This document shows, piece by piece, positions 1 through 9,406 of a stretch of DNA of 64,000 nucleotides; position 1 is the stretch's first letter, and every line of letters starts with the position of its first letter. The notes under the pieces were generated by a model. The model saw only the letters and a list, made by a program, of their open reading frames with translations. It searched no databases and was not told the origin of the DNA. Source of the DNA: Streptococcus bovimastitidis (lineage in GTDB: Bacteria > Bacillota > Bacilli > Lactobacillales > Streptococcaceae); NCBI RefSeq assembly GCF_001885095.1, contig NZ_LZDD01000001.1, positions 806,001 to 870,000 on the forward strand, written 5' to 3'. A program made the position numbers and the translations under genes.

Positions 1-187
1 TACAACCGATGGTCACGGCAGTAATGTATTTCTTGTTATAAAAAGCAAGAAAGTTTAACATCTCAGATACTCTAAACTGGTACATTCCATAAGAGATAGC
101 ATTAAGGGGAGGTGTAATAGTTAGGACCACATAAAGAGCAGCCACTAAAGCAATGTGAACATAGTCACGGACAGTATAAGATTTCAT
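1..187 (-). CDS. queT: Queuosine precursor ECF transporter S component QueT (5' end only)
   Basis: Only the first 62 codons lie in the window; the gene runs off the left edge. The protein begins MKSYTVRDYVHIALVAALYV and continues with an ISYG...QFRVSEML stretch, the hallmark of the QueT (COG4708) family, the membrane substrate-binding subunit of an ECF transporter thought to import preQ1/queuosine precursors. One membrane helix is visible at about residues 9-25. The start is fixed by an AAGGAG ribosome site 7 nt upstream, which is also part of the riboswitch. The riboswitch in front independently supports the assignment. queG, which acts at the last steps of queuosine synthesis, is also in this window. 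Confidence 0.9.
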   Translation of the reverse strand, partial: MKSYTVRDYVHIALVAALYVVLTITPPLNAISYGMYQFRVSEMLNFLAFYNKKYITAVTIGC

Positions 188-190
188 ATT

Positions 191-279
191 TTCTCCTTTG
201 ACGCTCAAGTCATCTCATCTTCGAGCGTTTGTAATATGCTTGGCGAAAGGGAACTAAGCACCAAGGGTTGCATGGCAAC
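191..279 (-). ncRNA. preQ1-II (COG4708) riboswitch controlling queT
   Basis: On the minus strand a short hairpin (GTTGC, loop CAT, GCAAC) is followed by CTTGGTGCTTAG, then CGCCAAGCATATTACA, a further hairpin (ACGCTC...GAGCGT) and CAAAGGAGAA just before the queT ATG. The order and near-identity of these blocks match the preQ1-II aptamer described from streptococci, where ligand binding folds a pseudoknot that includes the ribosome site and lowers translation. The extra hairpin is the species-variable P4. From memory of the family; no covariance search was run. Confidence 0.92.
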
Positions 280-285
280 TTTAAT

Positions 286-294
286 ATTGTAGCA
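286..294 (-). promoter_or_regulatory. Extended -10 promoter of queT
   Basis: TGCTACAAT on the minus strand is a TGn extended -10 element about 8 nt before the first riboswitch hairpin, so transcription would start right at the aptamer. No good -35 box is seen. Confidence 0.65.
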
Positions 295-363
295 CAATTA
301 GCATGAGAAAAAAAGGACTTTCGCTTCAAAAAAAGCAAGTAACTAGGCTGACTAGACAGGTTA

Positions 364-372
364 TGGTAAAAT
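364..372 (+). promoter_or_regulatory. Extended -10 promoter of the TMEM175-family gene
   Basis: TGGTAAAAT (TGn plus TAAAAT) lies 45 nt before the start codon at 418; a -35 box is not convincing. An AGAAGGA ribosome site follows at about 406-412. Confidence 0.5.
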
Positions 373-417
373 AAATCAAAAAGAAAAGTCCCTAACGATT
401 TTGGGCAGAAGGAAAAA

Positions 418-996
418 ATGAAAAGTTCACGATTAGAAGCCTTTAGTGATGGTGTCTTAGCCATTATTATCACCATCATGATTTTGGAACTCAAAGTACC
501 TGAATCCTATCAACTGGCAAGTTTACTTGCAGTTCTACCAAAGCTTTTAGCCTATCTCTTAAGCTATGCCTATGTAGCTATCTATTGGAACAACCACCAC
601 CATTTATTATCAAGCATAACTAAAACCAACGCCAAAGTCCTATGGGGAAATATGATGTGGCTCTTCTTTATGTCCCTAATCCCATTCTCAACAGCTTGGC
701 TCAGCCATTTTTATAAAGAACAATTACCAGCCATGGTTTATGGGATTGTCTTTCTTTTAACAGCCTTTGCCTACATTTACCTGCAAAAGCAAGTTGTTAA
801 TATCAGTGATGCCAAAGAAGAATTACAAGAAGTAATTGGAAAAGATAAAAAAGGTAAAATATCAGCCATCTTTTACACCATTTCCATTATCCTCAGCTTC
901 GTCTCCTCTTACTTATCAATCGCCTGTTTCATCATCGTAGCTATTATGTGGTTCGTCCCTGATAAACGCTTCTCAAAAGTCCTAAACGGCAACTAA
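418..996 (+). CDS. TMEM175-family (DUF1211) potassium channel-like membrane protein
   Basis: 192 residues with the family signature R-x3-FSDGV at residues 5-13 in the first helix. About six hydrophobic segments span the protein (roughly 10-25, 37-60, 72-93, 100-122, 145-165, 165-185). Bacterial TMEM175 homologues carry one six-helix unit and assemble as tetrameric K+-permeable channels; that role is taken from the family and not shown here. The start has an AGAAGGA ribosome site. It stands alone, divergent from queT and closed by its own terminator. The family call is firm; ion selectivity is inferred. Confidence 0.88.
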   Translation: MKSSRLEAFSDGVLAIIITIMILELKVPESYQLASLLAVLPKLLAYLLSYAYVAIYWNNHHHLLSSITKTNAKVLWGNMMWLFFMSLIPFSTAWLSHFYKEQLPAMVYGIVFLLTAFAYIYLQKQVVNISDAKEELQEVIGKDKKGKISAIFYTISIILSFVSSYLSIACFIIVAIMWFVPDKRFSKVLNGN

Positions 997-1009
997 AACT
1001 AGATATAAG

Positions 1010-1040
1010 AAAAAAGCTTGGGATTTTCCCAAGGTTTTTT
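1010..1040 (+). terminator. Intrinsic terminator of the TMEM175-family gene
   Basis: CTTGGGA (1017-1023), loop TTT, TCCCAAG (1027-1033), then GTTTTTT; an A run precedes it. Confidence 0.85.
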
Positions 1041-1081
1041 GGTTAAAGTTACTAAAGATATTAGGTTTCTGTCTTACCACT

Positions 1082-1113
1082 AAAAGAAAAGACTTGGATA
1101 ACATCCAAGTCTT
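1082..1113 (-). terminator. Intrinsic terminator of eno
   Basis: On the minus strand an 11-bp stem (1089-1099 with 1103-1113) with a 3-nt loop is followed by a TTTCTTTTA tract. A second, AT-rich 9-bp hairpin (1155-1177) overlaps the eno stop codon. Confidence 0.85.
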
Positions 1114-1175
1114 CTTCAATAACTTTACTTCGCTAATAGATATTAGCTCAGGATAATTTAGTCTACTAGACTAAA

Positions 1176-2513
<1,338 letters not shown>

Positions 2514-2523
2514 TTACAAGTTA

Positions 2524-2552
2524 ATAATACCACAAATGACAGGTGGTTTCAA
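2524..2552 (-). promoter_or_regulatory. Promoter of eno
   Basis: TTGAAA (2547-2552), 17-nt spacer, TATTAT (2524-2529), with a TG one base before the -10 box. This is a near-consensus vegetative promoter suited to a highly expressed gene. Confidence 0.85.
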
Positions 2553-2671
2553 CTTAAAAAGCGCATTAATGAAAAAAATCACTAACTTACAAAAGATATT
2601 TTCAATTTTTTCTGAAATTTACAGAAATCAACTGAATACGGCTTTTAATAGCTTTTTAATTAAAAAATAAG

Positions 2672-2677
2672 TATAAT
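2672..2677 (+). promoter_or_regulatory. -10 box of the YueI-like gene
   Basis: A perfect TATAAT 35 nt before the ATG; no clear -35 box at the expected distance. Confidence 0.5.
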
Positions 2678-2711
2678 GAAATTATGTTTAAACTAGCTTA
2701 AGGAGGCTCAT

Positions 2712-3167
2712 ATGGACTCACTAGATCAGAAGGTTATAAAAAGTGCGACGGGTGAATACCGTTTTGATCCCGATCAACAGCGCTACTATCTTGGAACATT
2801 TTCAGAACGTGTCTTACTAACTATTCCTTTAGAAGGAATTGAAAATGATATTGCCAAATTAGAATTTGAACGCTTATTGCCAAGTCTGGTTGAACAATAT
2901 GAACCACTTTCTTTGAAACTGTCCTCTGAATTGGATTCTCAATATCAAATGAGTTATATGAAGATGGCTAGCAAGAAGAATATCCCCACTACAATTGTCG
3001 ATGAGACGGGGGCTCACTCACCATTTGCATTAGTTCTACATACGGATCACGCCGTCAATTTGAACGAAACGTCCATTTCATCGTCACTTAACCAGCAGAG
3101 CCATTCGACAAAAGATAAGAAAGATAAACCATCCTTCTGGCAGAATCTTTTTGGTAAGCAAAATTAA
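2712..3167 (+). CDS. YueI family protein (DUF1694)
   Basis: 151 residues of the DUF1694/YueI family, common in Firmicutes and of unknown function. The first 105 residues, starting MDSLDQKVIKSATGEYRFDP, form the conserved domain, with GTFSERV at about 28-34. Residues 115-140 are a polar linker rich in Ser, Gln and Lys, followed by a conserved-looking aromatic tail WQNLFGK. No signal peptide or membrane segment. The AAGGAGG site 8 nt before the ATG is near perfect. Divergent from eno and alone in its transcript. Confidence 0.85.
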   Translation: MDSLDQKVIKSATGEYRFDPDQQRYYLGTFSERVLLTIPLEGIENDIAKLEFERLLPSLVEQYEPLSLKLSSELDSQYQMSYMKMASKKNIPTTIVDETGAHSPFALVLHTDHAVNLNETSISSSLNQQSHSTKDKKDKPSFWQNLFGKQN

Positions 3168-3173
3168 GAATTA

Positions 3174-3206
3174 AAACGAAAGAAGCCATTGCTGGCTTCT
3201 TTTCAG
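3174..3206. terminator. Bidirectional terminator between the YueI-like and DUF1697 genes
   Basis: AGAAGCCA (3181-3188), loop TTGC, TGGCTTCT (3193-3200), then TTT on the plus strand; on the minus strand the same stem is followed by TTTCGTTTT. It serves two convergent genes. Confidence 0.8.
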
Positions 3207-3742
3207 TTTGTCGCAAGGTATAAACTTGTTTTACCATTTCTTACACTGACTTCTTTATATAATTTTTGTTTAGCCAATTGAGAGTGATAGTAAGATTTTG
3301 CATAATTTTCTTCTTTGTCTATAGTCCAATAGAGTGCCAACTGCCCTCGATAAAGACTTTCGCCTGCTTTCAAGTCAACTTGATTCATAAAGCGCTCAAT
3401 GCTTTCTTGATCTAAAGTTGGCAGAAAAAAAAGAACATTCTTTCGAAAATGGTCATTAGACCACCAGTCTGGTAATTGTGAAAATTCTTCCTGATAATCT
3501 GCTTTCTTTAAAAGTAAAAATGGTATCGAAAAGTCATAATCACTCTCGAGGATGCTGCTGATCCGAGAAATGATTTCCTTTTCTGGTAAGTCGGAAGAAA
3601 AAAGGAAATTACCACTATTAATATAGGAAGTTACAACTTCAAATGAAGCTTCTGTTAACTGATTTTTTAAGATAGCCATGTTCACTTTATGGTGACCACC
3701 AACATTAATCCCTCTAAGTAATAAAATGTAGTCGGTCATCAA
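3203..3742 (-). CDS. DUF1697 family protein
   Basis: 179 residues of the DUF1697 family, recognised from the N-terminal motif LLRGINVGGHHKVNMA (8-23) followed by INSGNFLF (41-48). The family is cytosolic and has no established biochemical role. It is the last gene of the serB operon: its ATG overlaps the stop region of the preceding VOC gene by 4 nt. Because that upstream gene carries an early amber codon, translational coupling into this gene could be affected. Confidence 0.85.
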   Translation of the reverse strand: MMTDYILLLRGINVGGHHKVNMAILKNQLTEASFEVVTSYINSGNFLFSSDLPEKEIISRISSILESDYDFSIPFLLLKKADYQEEFSQLPDWWSNDHFRKNVLFFLPTLDQESIERFMNQVDLKAGESLYRGQLALYWTIDKEENYAKSYYHSQLAKQKLYKEVSVRNGKTSLYLATN

Positions 3743-4170
3743 ACAATCACCATATCATTTTCGTCAAAAGGCATAAAGGGGTTCCAGCAAACTTCCCAAA
3801 CATAATTGTCAGGATCCGCAAAGTAGGCATGATAGCCGCCCCAAAAAACTTCTTGTGGTTCCTTCATGATAGTCGCGCCAGCTTGACGGGCTAATTCTAG
3901 CACCTCTAAGACTTCTTGCTTTTCCTTAACATTATAGGCAAGGGTCATGCCATTAAATTGTCCTTCTGCTAGAGTTGGTAGCCCAGAACCAAAGTCTTTT
4001 AACAGCTCAGCAATTGGAAACAACTCCAACTTCGTTCCTCCATTACTGAAAAAGATAACATCAGGGTTGGAGCTTGTTTCCTTACTATCAAAACCTAAGC
4101 CTTCCCGATAAAAGGCCACGGACTAAGCCATGTTACGAACACCTAAACAAATTAAATTAATGCGATTCAT
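3739..4170 (-). pseudogene. VOC/glyoxalase-family protein, interrupted by amber codon 16
   Basis: Read from the ATG at 4170 the protein is MNRINLICLGVRNMA, stop, SVAFYREGLGF and so on to 3739, a typical VOC (glyoxalase/bleomycin-resistance fold) protein of 143 codons. Codon 16 (4123-4125) is TAG, where AAG or AAA (Lys) would be expected by the family pattern. The ATG overlaps the end of serB by 14 nt, the usual sign of a coupled gene, so 4170 is the natural start. A GTG at 4119 could restart translation, but it has no ribosome site and would remove the first beta strand that carries a metal ligand. Probably inactive unless the stop is suppressed or a sequencing error. The substrate of the intact form is unknown. 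Confidence 0.8.
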
Positions 4171-4819
4171 TGTCATTCTCTCTTTTTTCAATTAGTGGAA
4201 TCAAAGCTGCCAAATCAGGAACATCAATCCGGTTTGGAGCTTCTTTGCGAACAAGTTCCTTTGCACAAAAAGCTACACCTAGTCCTGCTTTGTGAATCAT
4301 TGGAAGGTCATTTGCACCATCGCCCATGGCAATAGTCGCAGACAGAGGAAGTTGATTGAGATGGGCCCATTCTTGTAATTTCTGAACTTTGACTTCTTTG
4401 GTAACAATTGGTCCAGTGACCTGGCCTGACAAATAGCCATCGACAATCTCAAGCCGATTGGCTGTGACATAATCAATGCCCAGTTCTTTGGCTAAGCGAT
4501 CAACTGTTTCATGGAATCCACCAGAAACTAGACCAATTTTATAATCCTTAGCATGTAGATAATCTATAAGTTCCTTAGCACCTTTCTGAAAATGGATCTG
4601 CTGATAAACAGTATCAAATATAGATTCAGGTAATCCTCTTAATAAGGCTACTCTTGCCTTCAGGGCAGCTTCAAAATCAAAGTCACCATTCATAGCTTTT
4701 TCTGTAATTTCTGCAATCTCTTCACCAAAACCAATCTGATTTCCTAAAAGATCAATAACTTCTTCTTGAATCAAGGTAGAGTCAACATCCATGACTAGTA
4801 TTCCTTTTACTTTTCCCAT
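4157..4819 (-). CDS. serB: Phosphoserine phosphatase
   Basis: 220 residues, a HAD-superfamily enzyme making L-serine from O-phosphoserine. Motif I is DVDST (11-15), with nucleophile Asp11 and acid Asp13; motif II is SGGF near residue 99; motif III/IV includes the GDGANDLPM Mg-binding loop near 167. The cap sequence QEEVIDLLG after motif I is typical of SerB. The start has an AGGGAG site. It leads a three-gene unit with the broken VOC gene and the DUF1697 gene. Whether serA and serC exist cannot be told from this window. Confidence 0.93.
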   Translation of the reverse strand: MGKVKGILVMDVDSTLIQEEVIDLLGNQIGFGEEIAEITEKAMNGDFDFEAALKARVALLRGLPESIFDTVYQQIHFQKGAKELIDYLHAKDYKIGLVSGGFHETVDRLAKELGIDYVTANRLEIVDGYLSGQVTGPIVTKEVKVQKLQEWAHLNQLPLSATIAMGDGANDLPMIHKAGLGVAFCAKELVRKEAPNRIDVPDLAALIPLIEKRENDNESH

Positions 4820-4888
4820 AAAACTCCCTACTATTCTAAAGGTATTAATTCATTCTATATAATTTTTTTATTCCTAGCAAGTTAAGTG

Positions 4889-4920
4889 AAAAAAAAGTTT
4901 GAGCCAGGGGCTCAAACTTT
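4889..4920 (-). terminator. Intrinsic terminator of ezrA, overlapping its stop codon
   Basis: Minus strand: a perfect 12-bp stem (4894-4905 with 4909-4920), 3-nt loop, then eight T. The last stem base is the first base of the ezrA TAA stop. Confidence 0.9.
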
Positions 4921-6644
4921 TAAAAATGAATGCGTTCTTTTGTCCGTTCATAAGAATTAACGAAGCGATCCGTAACTCCAGGTTCAACGGTTTCTAGAGC
5001 ATATGAAATTTCATCGAATGATGCTTGGTAGTCACAATCAACTTCAAAGAGTTGCATAGCAACTTCAAAGGCATGTTGGACACCAGGCTCAAAACTGCGA
5101 TAACGGTTAGAGTACTGTAAAAGTTGCTCCGTTAAGGTCGCATTACCAACAACTTGGTAACTATAATCCTCTAAATTAGCAACTGAAGCTTGAGCAATAA
5201 TAGAAAGTCTTGTAATGGCTTCAATATCGATTTTACCTTTACTTAATTCGTCCATTAGTGCTTCGAGTTGTGATGACGTTGTGAAAAAAACATTTAAGTA
5301 ATCCTGAGGGATACCTGGTAAATGACGTTTTTCCATAAAGCGTTTAATCATATGCAATTGTGCTACATAGACATCCGCATCTTTACGTGCTTTTGCTTCT
5401 GTTGCCTCAATATCTTTAATAGCTTCGAAAACTTCCATTTGACCTGCTTCAACAGTCGCCAATTTTTTCAAATATTTATCAAAGAATTTCTCTAATTCTG
5501 AATAAGGAACTTCTTGAGCTGTCACATCTTCAGCTAATGCAAGAGCATTTTCTTCAACATCTTGAATTTCTTTGTCAAAAGCTTTGACATTTGCTGATTG
5601 AGTCTCGTTAATAATGTATTTACGAGAAAGACGAGTCATTTCATCACTTAATTTTTGATTGTTTTCTTTAGCATGAGCTAAATATGAAGGGATAATTTTA
5701 CTGTCTTTGACAACTTGTTTTTGAGCTTTTATTTCACGTTCGAAGAGATCATATAAAGAATTAATGCGTTCTTGAATATGGTCATTATCTTCACGTGCAC
5801 GATCCAAGTCAAGACTAACTAATTCTGAAGCATTGGTACGAATAGCTTCTCGAATTTCTTGGAAACGAGCCTCAATATTGGACTCAGCAAAATGATAATT
5901 TTCCTCAAGGAGACGACGATAACCTGATTCCAAATCATCCAATTGTTCTGGAAAATCTTTTTCCAATTTTTCAACAATGGCTGGAATTTGTTCTGTAATC
6001 TGACCTAAAGCAATAGTATGCTCTTCAGCACGATCAAGAACTTCAGATGCTTCTACTGGGTCACCTGTTGAGTTCAAAGTTACAAATTGAGAAAACTCAG
6101 TTTCGATGTTTTTCATTTGTTTTTCAATTTCAGGCTTAGTTGTCCCGAATTGATTATCATGTTCAGAAATCCATTCTTGTAAGTTTTCATATAAGTCTAG
6201 AGCATGTGTAACACGTGCACTATTTTTTTCCTCTTGTTCTTTGAGGATGCTCAAAGCTTCGCGAATGGATTGAATGTCTTCTTCAACGACATTTAATTGA
6301 CTTTCAACATTGCTAATCTCATGCTTGGCGCGAATAAAATTAAAAGTGTCGTTTAATTTTTCAGCTTCGAATAAATGGTTTTCAATATCAGCAAATGAAT
6401 TAACGGTTAAATCAACCCACTTTTGATTCCATTCTCTGAAAGAGGTTTGACTTTGACCAATCAAATGAAGAGATTTCACTTCTTCAATCTCATCATTAAC
6501 AGGCAAGCCAAACAGTTCTACTTTTCTATCTTCTAAACTGCTAATCAATGAATCATTACGTTTTCTAATAATAACTCCAATTAGATAAGCAATAATCACA
6601 AGTAGGACTATAGCTACAATTAGCAAAATAATTCCGCTTGACAT
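4920..6644 (-). CDS. ezrA: Septation ring formation regulator EzrA
   Basis: 574 residues, the usual EzrA length. One N-terminal transmembrane helix (about residues 4-25, N-terminus outside) followed by a long, highly charged alpha-helical region made of spectrin-like repeats. In Gram-positives EzrA links the membrane to FtsZ and restrains or organises Z rings; in streptococci it helps place division and peripheral wall synthesis. The start has AAGGAG 7 nt upstream. It sits downstream of gyrB with a 144-nt gap and upstream of serB, a common streptococcal order. Confidence 0.96.
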   Translation of the reverse strand: MSSGIILLIVAIVLLVIIAYLIGVIIRKRNDSLISSLEDRKVELFGLPVNDEIEEVKSLHLIGQSQTSFREWNQKWVDLTVNSFADIENHLFEAEKLNDTFNFIRAKHEISNVESQLNVVEEDIQSIREALSILKEQEEKNSARVTHALDLYENLQEWISEHDNQFGTTKPEIEKQMKNIETEFSQFVTLNSTGDPVEASEVLDRAEEHTIALGQITEQIPAIVEKLEKDFPEQLDDLESGYRRLLEENYHFAESNIEARFQEIREAIRTNASELVSLDLDRAREDNDHIQERINSLYDLFEREIKAQKQVVKDSKIIPSYLAHAKENNQKLSDEMTRLSRKYIINETQSANVKAFDKEIQDVEENALALAEDVTAQEVPYSELEKFFDKYLKKLATVEAGQMEVFEAIKDIEATEAKARKDADVYVAQLHMIKRFMEKRHLPGIPQDYLNVFFTTSSQLEALMDELSKGKIDIEAITRLSIIAQASVANLEDYSYQVVGNATLTEQLLQYSNRYRSFEPGVQHAFEVAMQLFEVDCDYQASFDEISYALETVEPGVTDRFVNSYERTKERIHF

Positions 6645-6788
6645 CTTAATCTCCTTATTATGCGATAAATCATCTTTTAGATACTCACCTGATAATACTG
6701 TTTATCGCCTTTTATTAAAATTTATAAAAAATGCATTATAACGTTACGATTATAACATACTTTAAAGCGTTTTTCAAAAGTTATTTCA

Positions 6789-8741
6789 CTAAATATCAAG
6801 CGTACTATAGACAGCATTTTCCTCAATAAATTCACGTCGAGGTTCAACTCTATCACCCATCAACATATCGAAAACTTTATCAGCTTCAGCTGCATCATCA
6901 ACAGTAACTTTGGCCATTAAACGGTTTTCAGGATCCATGGTTGTTTCCCATAATTGATGATCGTCCATTTCTCCAAGACCTTTATAACGCTGAACAGTTG
7001 GTTTAGAACGACCAACATTGTATTTTTCAAGTGCGGCTTGTAATTGATTTTCTTGATCAACACCTGGTTGGATGTATTCTTTAATTTCATTACCAACCTT
7101 AACTCCATAAATTGGCGGTTGAGCAATATAAACAAATCCTGCTTCTAAAACGGGGCGCATAAAGCGGTAAATAAGCGTTAAAAGAAGAGTTCGAATATGT
7201 GCACCGTCGACATCGGCATCGGTCATAATCACTAATTTTTGATAACGAGCTTTTGAAACATCAAATTCAGAACCAAAGCCAGTTCCCATAGCAGTAAAGA
7301 GACTTCTAATTTCTTCATTTGCCAAAATTTTATCCATGGTAGCTTTTTCAACGTTAAGGATTTTACCACGAATTGGAAGAATAGCTTGGAACTCACGGTT
7401 ACGACCTGATTTGGCAGAACCACCCGCAGAATCTCCTTCGACTATGAAAAGCTCATTCTGACTGGCATCATTTGAAGAACAGTCAGCTAATTTACCCGGT
7501 AAATTAGAAATTTCAAGTCCTGACTTCTTACGGGTTACTTCCCGAGCCCGTTTAGCAGCAATACGTGCTTTTGAGGCAAGGATCCCCTTATCAACAATCT
7601 TACGCGCAATTTGAGGATTTTCTAATAAGAAACGTTGGAAAGCTTCACTGAAAAGACGATTAGTAATTTTAACAACTTCTGAATTTCCTAATTTTGTCTT
7701 CGTTTGTCCTTCAAATTGAGGATTTGGATGTTTAACAGAGATAACTGCTGTTAACCCTTCACGAACATCTTCACCCGTTAAATTATCATCATTTTCTTTG
7801 AGAATTTTATTCTTTTTGGCGTAATCATTGATGACCCTGGTTAAAGCTGTTCTGAAGCCTTGCTCGTGCGTACCACCTTCATGGGTATGAATGTTATTAG
7901 CAAAGCTCATAACATTCTCGTGATAACCTGTTGTGTATTGCATGGCAACTTCAACAGCTATGCCATCCATTTCACCATCCGTATAAATAGGACTTTCAAT
8001 GATGACTTCTTTCTTCTCGTTGAGGTAGTCTACATAAGAGGCAATACCACCTTCGTAATGGAAGTCTTTTTCCTGCTCCATGTCAGGACGACGGTCAGTG
8101 ATGGAAATCCGAAGGCCACGGTTTAGAAAGGCTAACTCCTGAATCCGTTTGGCTAATTTATCAAAGCTAAAAACGACTGTTTCAGTAAAGATTTCAGGAT
8201 CTGGTGTGAAGTGGACAGTTGTACCTGTCAAATCAGTATCACCAATTACTTTTAAGTCGTCTCCAACGACACCACGTTTGAACTCTTGATAGTGAATTTT
8301 ACCATTTTTATAGACTTTTACATCAAGTTGGCTTGATAGGGCATTAACAACTGAAGAACCCACCCCGTGCAATCCACCAGATACTTTGTAGCCGCCACCG
8401 CCAAACTTACCTCCAGCATGGAGAACAGTAAAGACCGTTTCAACCGCAGGTCGACCCGTTTTCGCTTGAATATCAACTGGGATACCACGTCCATCATCGA
8501 CAACAGTGATGGAATTGTCTTCTTCGATAAAAACTTCAATATGACTAGCAAATCCTGCCAGTGCTTCATCAATCGAATTATCAACAATTTCCCAGACCAA
8601 ATGGTGAAGTCCTTCTGCAGATGTTGATCCAATATACATCCCAGGACGCATCCGAACAGCCTCAAGTCCTTCTAAAACTTGAATCTGACTGGCATCATAT
8701 TCTTGGACTTTTTCAGTTTGTTCTTTATTTTCTTCAATCAT
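6789..8741 (-). CDS. gyrB: DNA gyrase subunit B
   Basis: 650 residues. ATPase subunit of type IIA topoisomerase that introduces negative supercoils with GyrA. N-terminal GHKL ATPase: [20 protein letters not shown] (Mg-binding Glu and Asn), DDGRGIP, and [15 protein letters not shown]. The TOPRIM part has [13 protein letters not shown] and the DADVDGAHI acidic cluster; the C-terminus holds [10 protein letters not shown]. These are GyrB rather than ParE-type features, although the two are close. The ATG directly follows the stop of the preceding HAD gene (no gap), implying co-translation. Confidence 0.97.
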   Translation of the reverse strand: MIEENKEQTEKVQEYDASQIQVLEGLEAVRMRPGMYIGSTSAEGLHHLVWEIVDNSIDEALAGFASHIEVFIEEDNSITVVDDGRGIPVDIQAKTGRPAVETVFTVLHAGGKFGGGGYKVSGGLHGVGSSVVNALSSQLDVKVYKNGKIHYQEFKRGVVGDDLKVIGDTDLTGTTVHFTPDPEIFTETVVFSFDKLAKRIQELAFLNRGLRISITDRRPDMEQEKDFHYEGGIASYVDYLNEKKEVIIESPIYTDGEMDGIAVEVAMQYTTGYHENVMSFANNIHTHEGGTHEQGFRTALTRVINDYAKKNKILKENDDNLTGEDVREGLTAVISVKHPNPQFEGQTKTKLGNSEVVKITNRLFSEAFQRFLLENPQIARKIVDKGILASKARIAAKRAREVTRKKSGLEISNLPGKLADCSSNDASQNELFIVEGDSAGGSAKSGRNREFQAILPIRGKILNVEKATMDKILANEEIRSLFTAMGTGFGSEFDVSKARYQKLVIMTDADVDGAHIRTLLLTLIYRFMRPVLEAGFVYIAQPPIYGVKVGNEIKEYIQPGVDQENQLQAALEKYNVGRSKPTVQRYKGLGEMDDHQLWETTMDPENRLMAKVTVDDAAEADKVFDMLMGDRVEPRREFIEENAVYSTLDI

Positions 8742-9302
8742 TTAATTTACTATCTCCAATAATGACTTATTTTCATCGACAAGTAGGGTATCAAACCCTG
8801 CAGCTTGTCCAGCTTGACAATCTATTGGTCGATCTCCTATGACCAATGCTTTGTGAATTTGGTACTTCTCTTTTAAGCAAAAGAGACTTTCTGGATTTGG
8901 TTTGCGTGCAAAGCCATTTCCTGACGTAATAATTTCGGTGAAATAGTCTAGCAAATGAGCCTGACTTAACAGATGCAAGACTTGCTCATCTCGATGAGAA
9001 ATGAGAAAATTTTGACCTCCGCTTTTCGTAATTTTTGCTAGTATCTCCCGAGCCCCATCACGCCAAATAGGATCAGCCAAAGCACTGGCTTCTCGTATCT
9101 TATAATCCTTTAAAAAATTACTTTCAAAATGCGCAAAAGTAGCCACGGCAACTTCAGTAGATACCTTTAATTTAGCGTAGACTTGATCATGATTTCCAGG
9201 TAAGTTGTAAGCTGCCAAAGTTTCAACAAAGGCTTTCGTTGAGGTCTCATAATTATCCAGGAGTGTACCACCTAGATCCCAAATATAAACGTCATAGTTC
9301 AT
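8742..9302 (-). CDS. HAD-IA family phosphatase (phosphoglycolate phosphatase-like)
   Basis: 186 residues starting MNYDVYIWDLGGTLLDNYE. Motif I is normally DxDGT; here it reads WDLGGT, with the nucleophilic Asp kept (residue 9) but the second Asp replaced by Gly. Motif II is ISHRD; the Lys and GDRPIDCQAG of motifs III/IV are present. Substrate unknown; the odd motif I may change chemistry. A longer TTG start at 9350 gives an unlikely basic extension and was not used. At the chosen ATG there is no proper ribosome site, and an extended TATAAT lies 7 nt upstream, so the transcript may be leaderless. It is immediately followed by gyrB. Confidence 0.82.
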   Translation of the reverse strand: MNYDVYIWDLGGTLLDNYETSTKAFVETLAAYNLPGNHDQVYAKLKVSTEVAVATFAHFESNFLKDYKIREASALADPIWRDGAREILAKITKSGGQNFLISHRDEQVLHLLSQAHLLDYFTEIITSGNGFARKPNPESLFCLKEKYQIHKALVIGDRPIDCQAGQAAGFDTLLVDENKSLLEIVN

Positions 9303-9309
9303 AGCCTTA

Positions 9310-9318
9310 ATTATATCA
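9310..9318 (-). promoter_or_regulatory. Extended -10 promoter just before the HAD/gyrB start
   Basis: TGATATAAT (TGn plus perfect TATAAT) ends 7 nt before the ATG at 9302, so the predicted transcript begins at or next to the start codon. No -35 box at normal spacing. Confidence 0.6.
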
Positions 9319-9349
9319 TATTTTCGCCATTTTTTGTAGCATAAAGTCA

Positions 9350-9391
9350 AAATAAAAGGCTTGCAAACTAGATAAATCTAGACCTTGCAAG
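9350..9391 (-). terminator. Terminator of rodA
   Basis: Outer stem CTTGCAA/TTGCAAG (9360-9366 with 9385-9391), inner stem CTAGAT/ATCTAG, followed on the minus strand by CCTTTTATTTT. It lies within 50 nt of the HAD promoter. Confidence 0.75.
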
Positions 9392-9406
9392 TCCTCGTTT
9401 TCGATT

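Noticed and set aside
3739..4119. Shorter VOC protein starting at GTG 4119 as a normal gene
   Set aside because: No ribosome site, and the natural start at 4170 overlaps serB; the shorter form loses the first beta strand.
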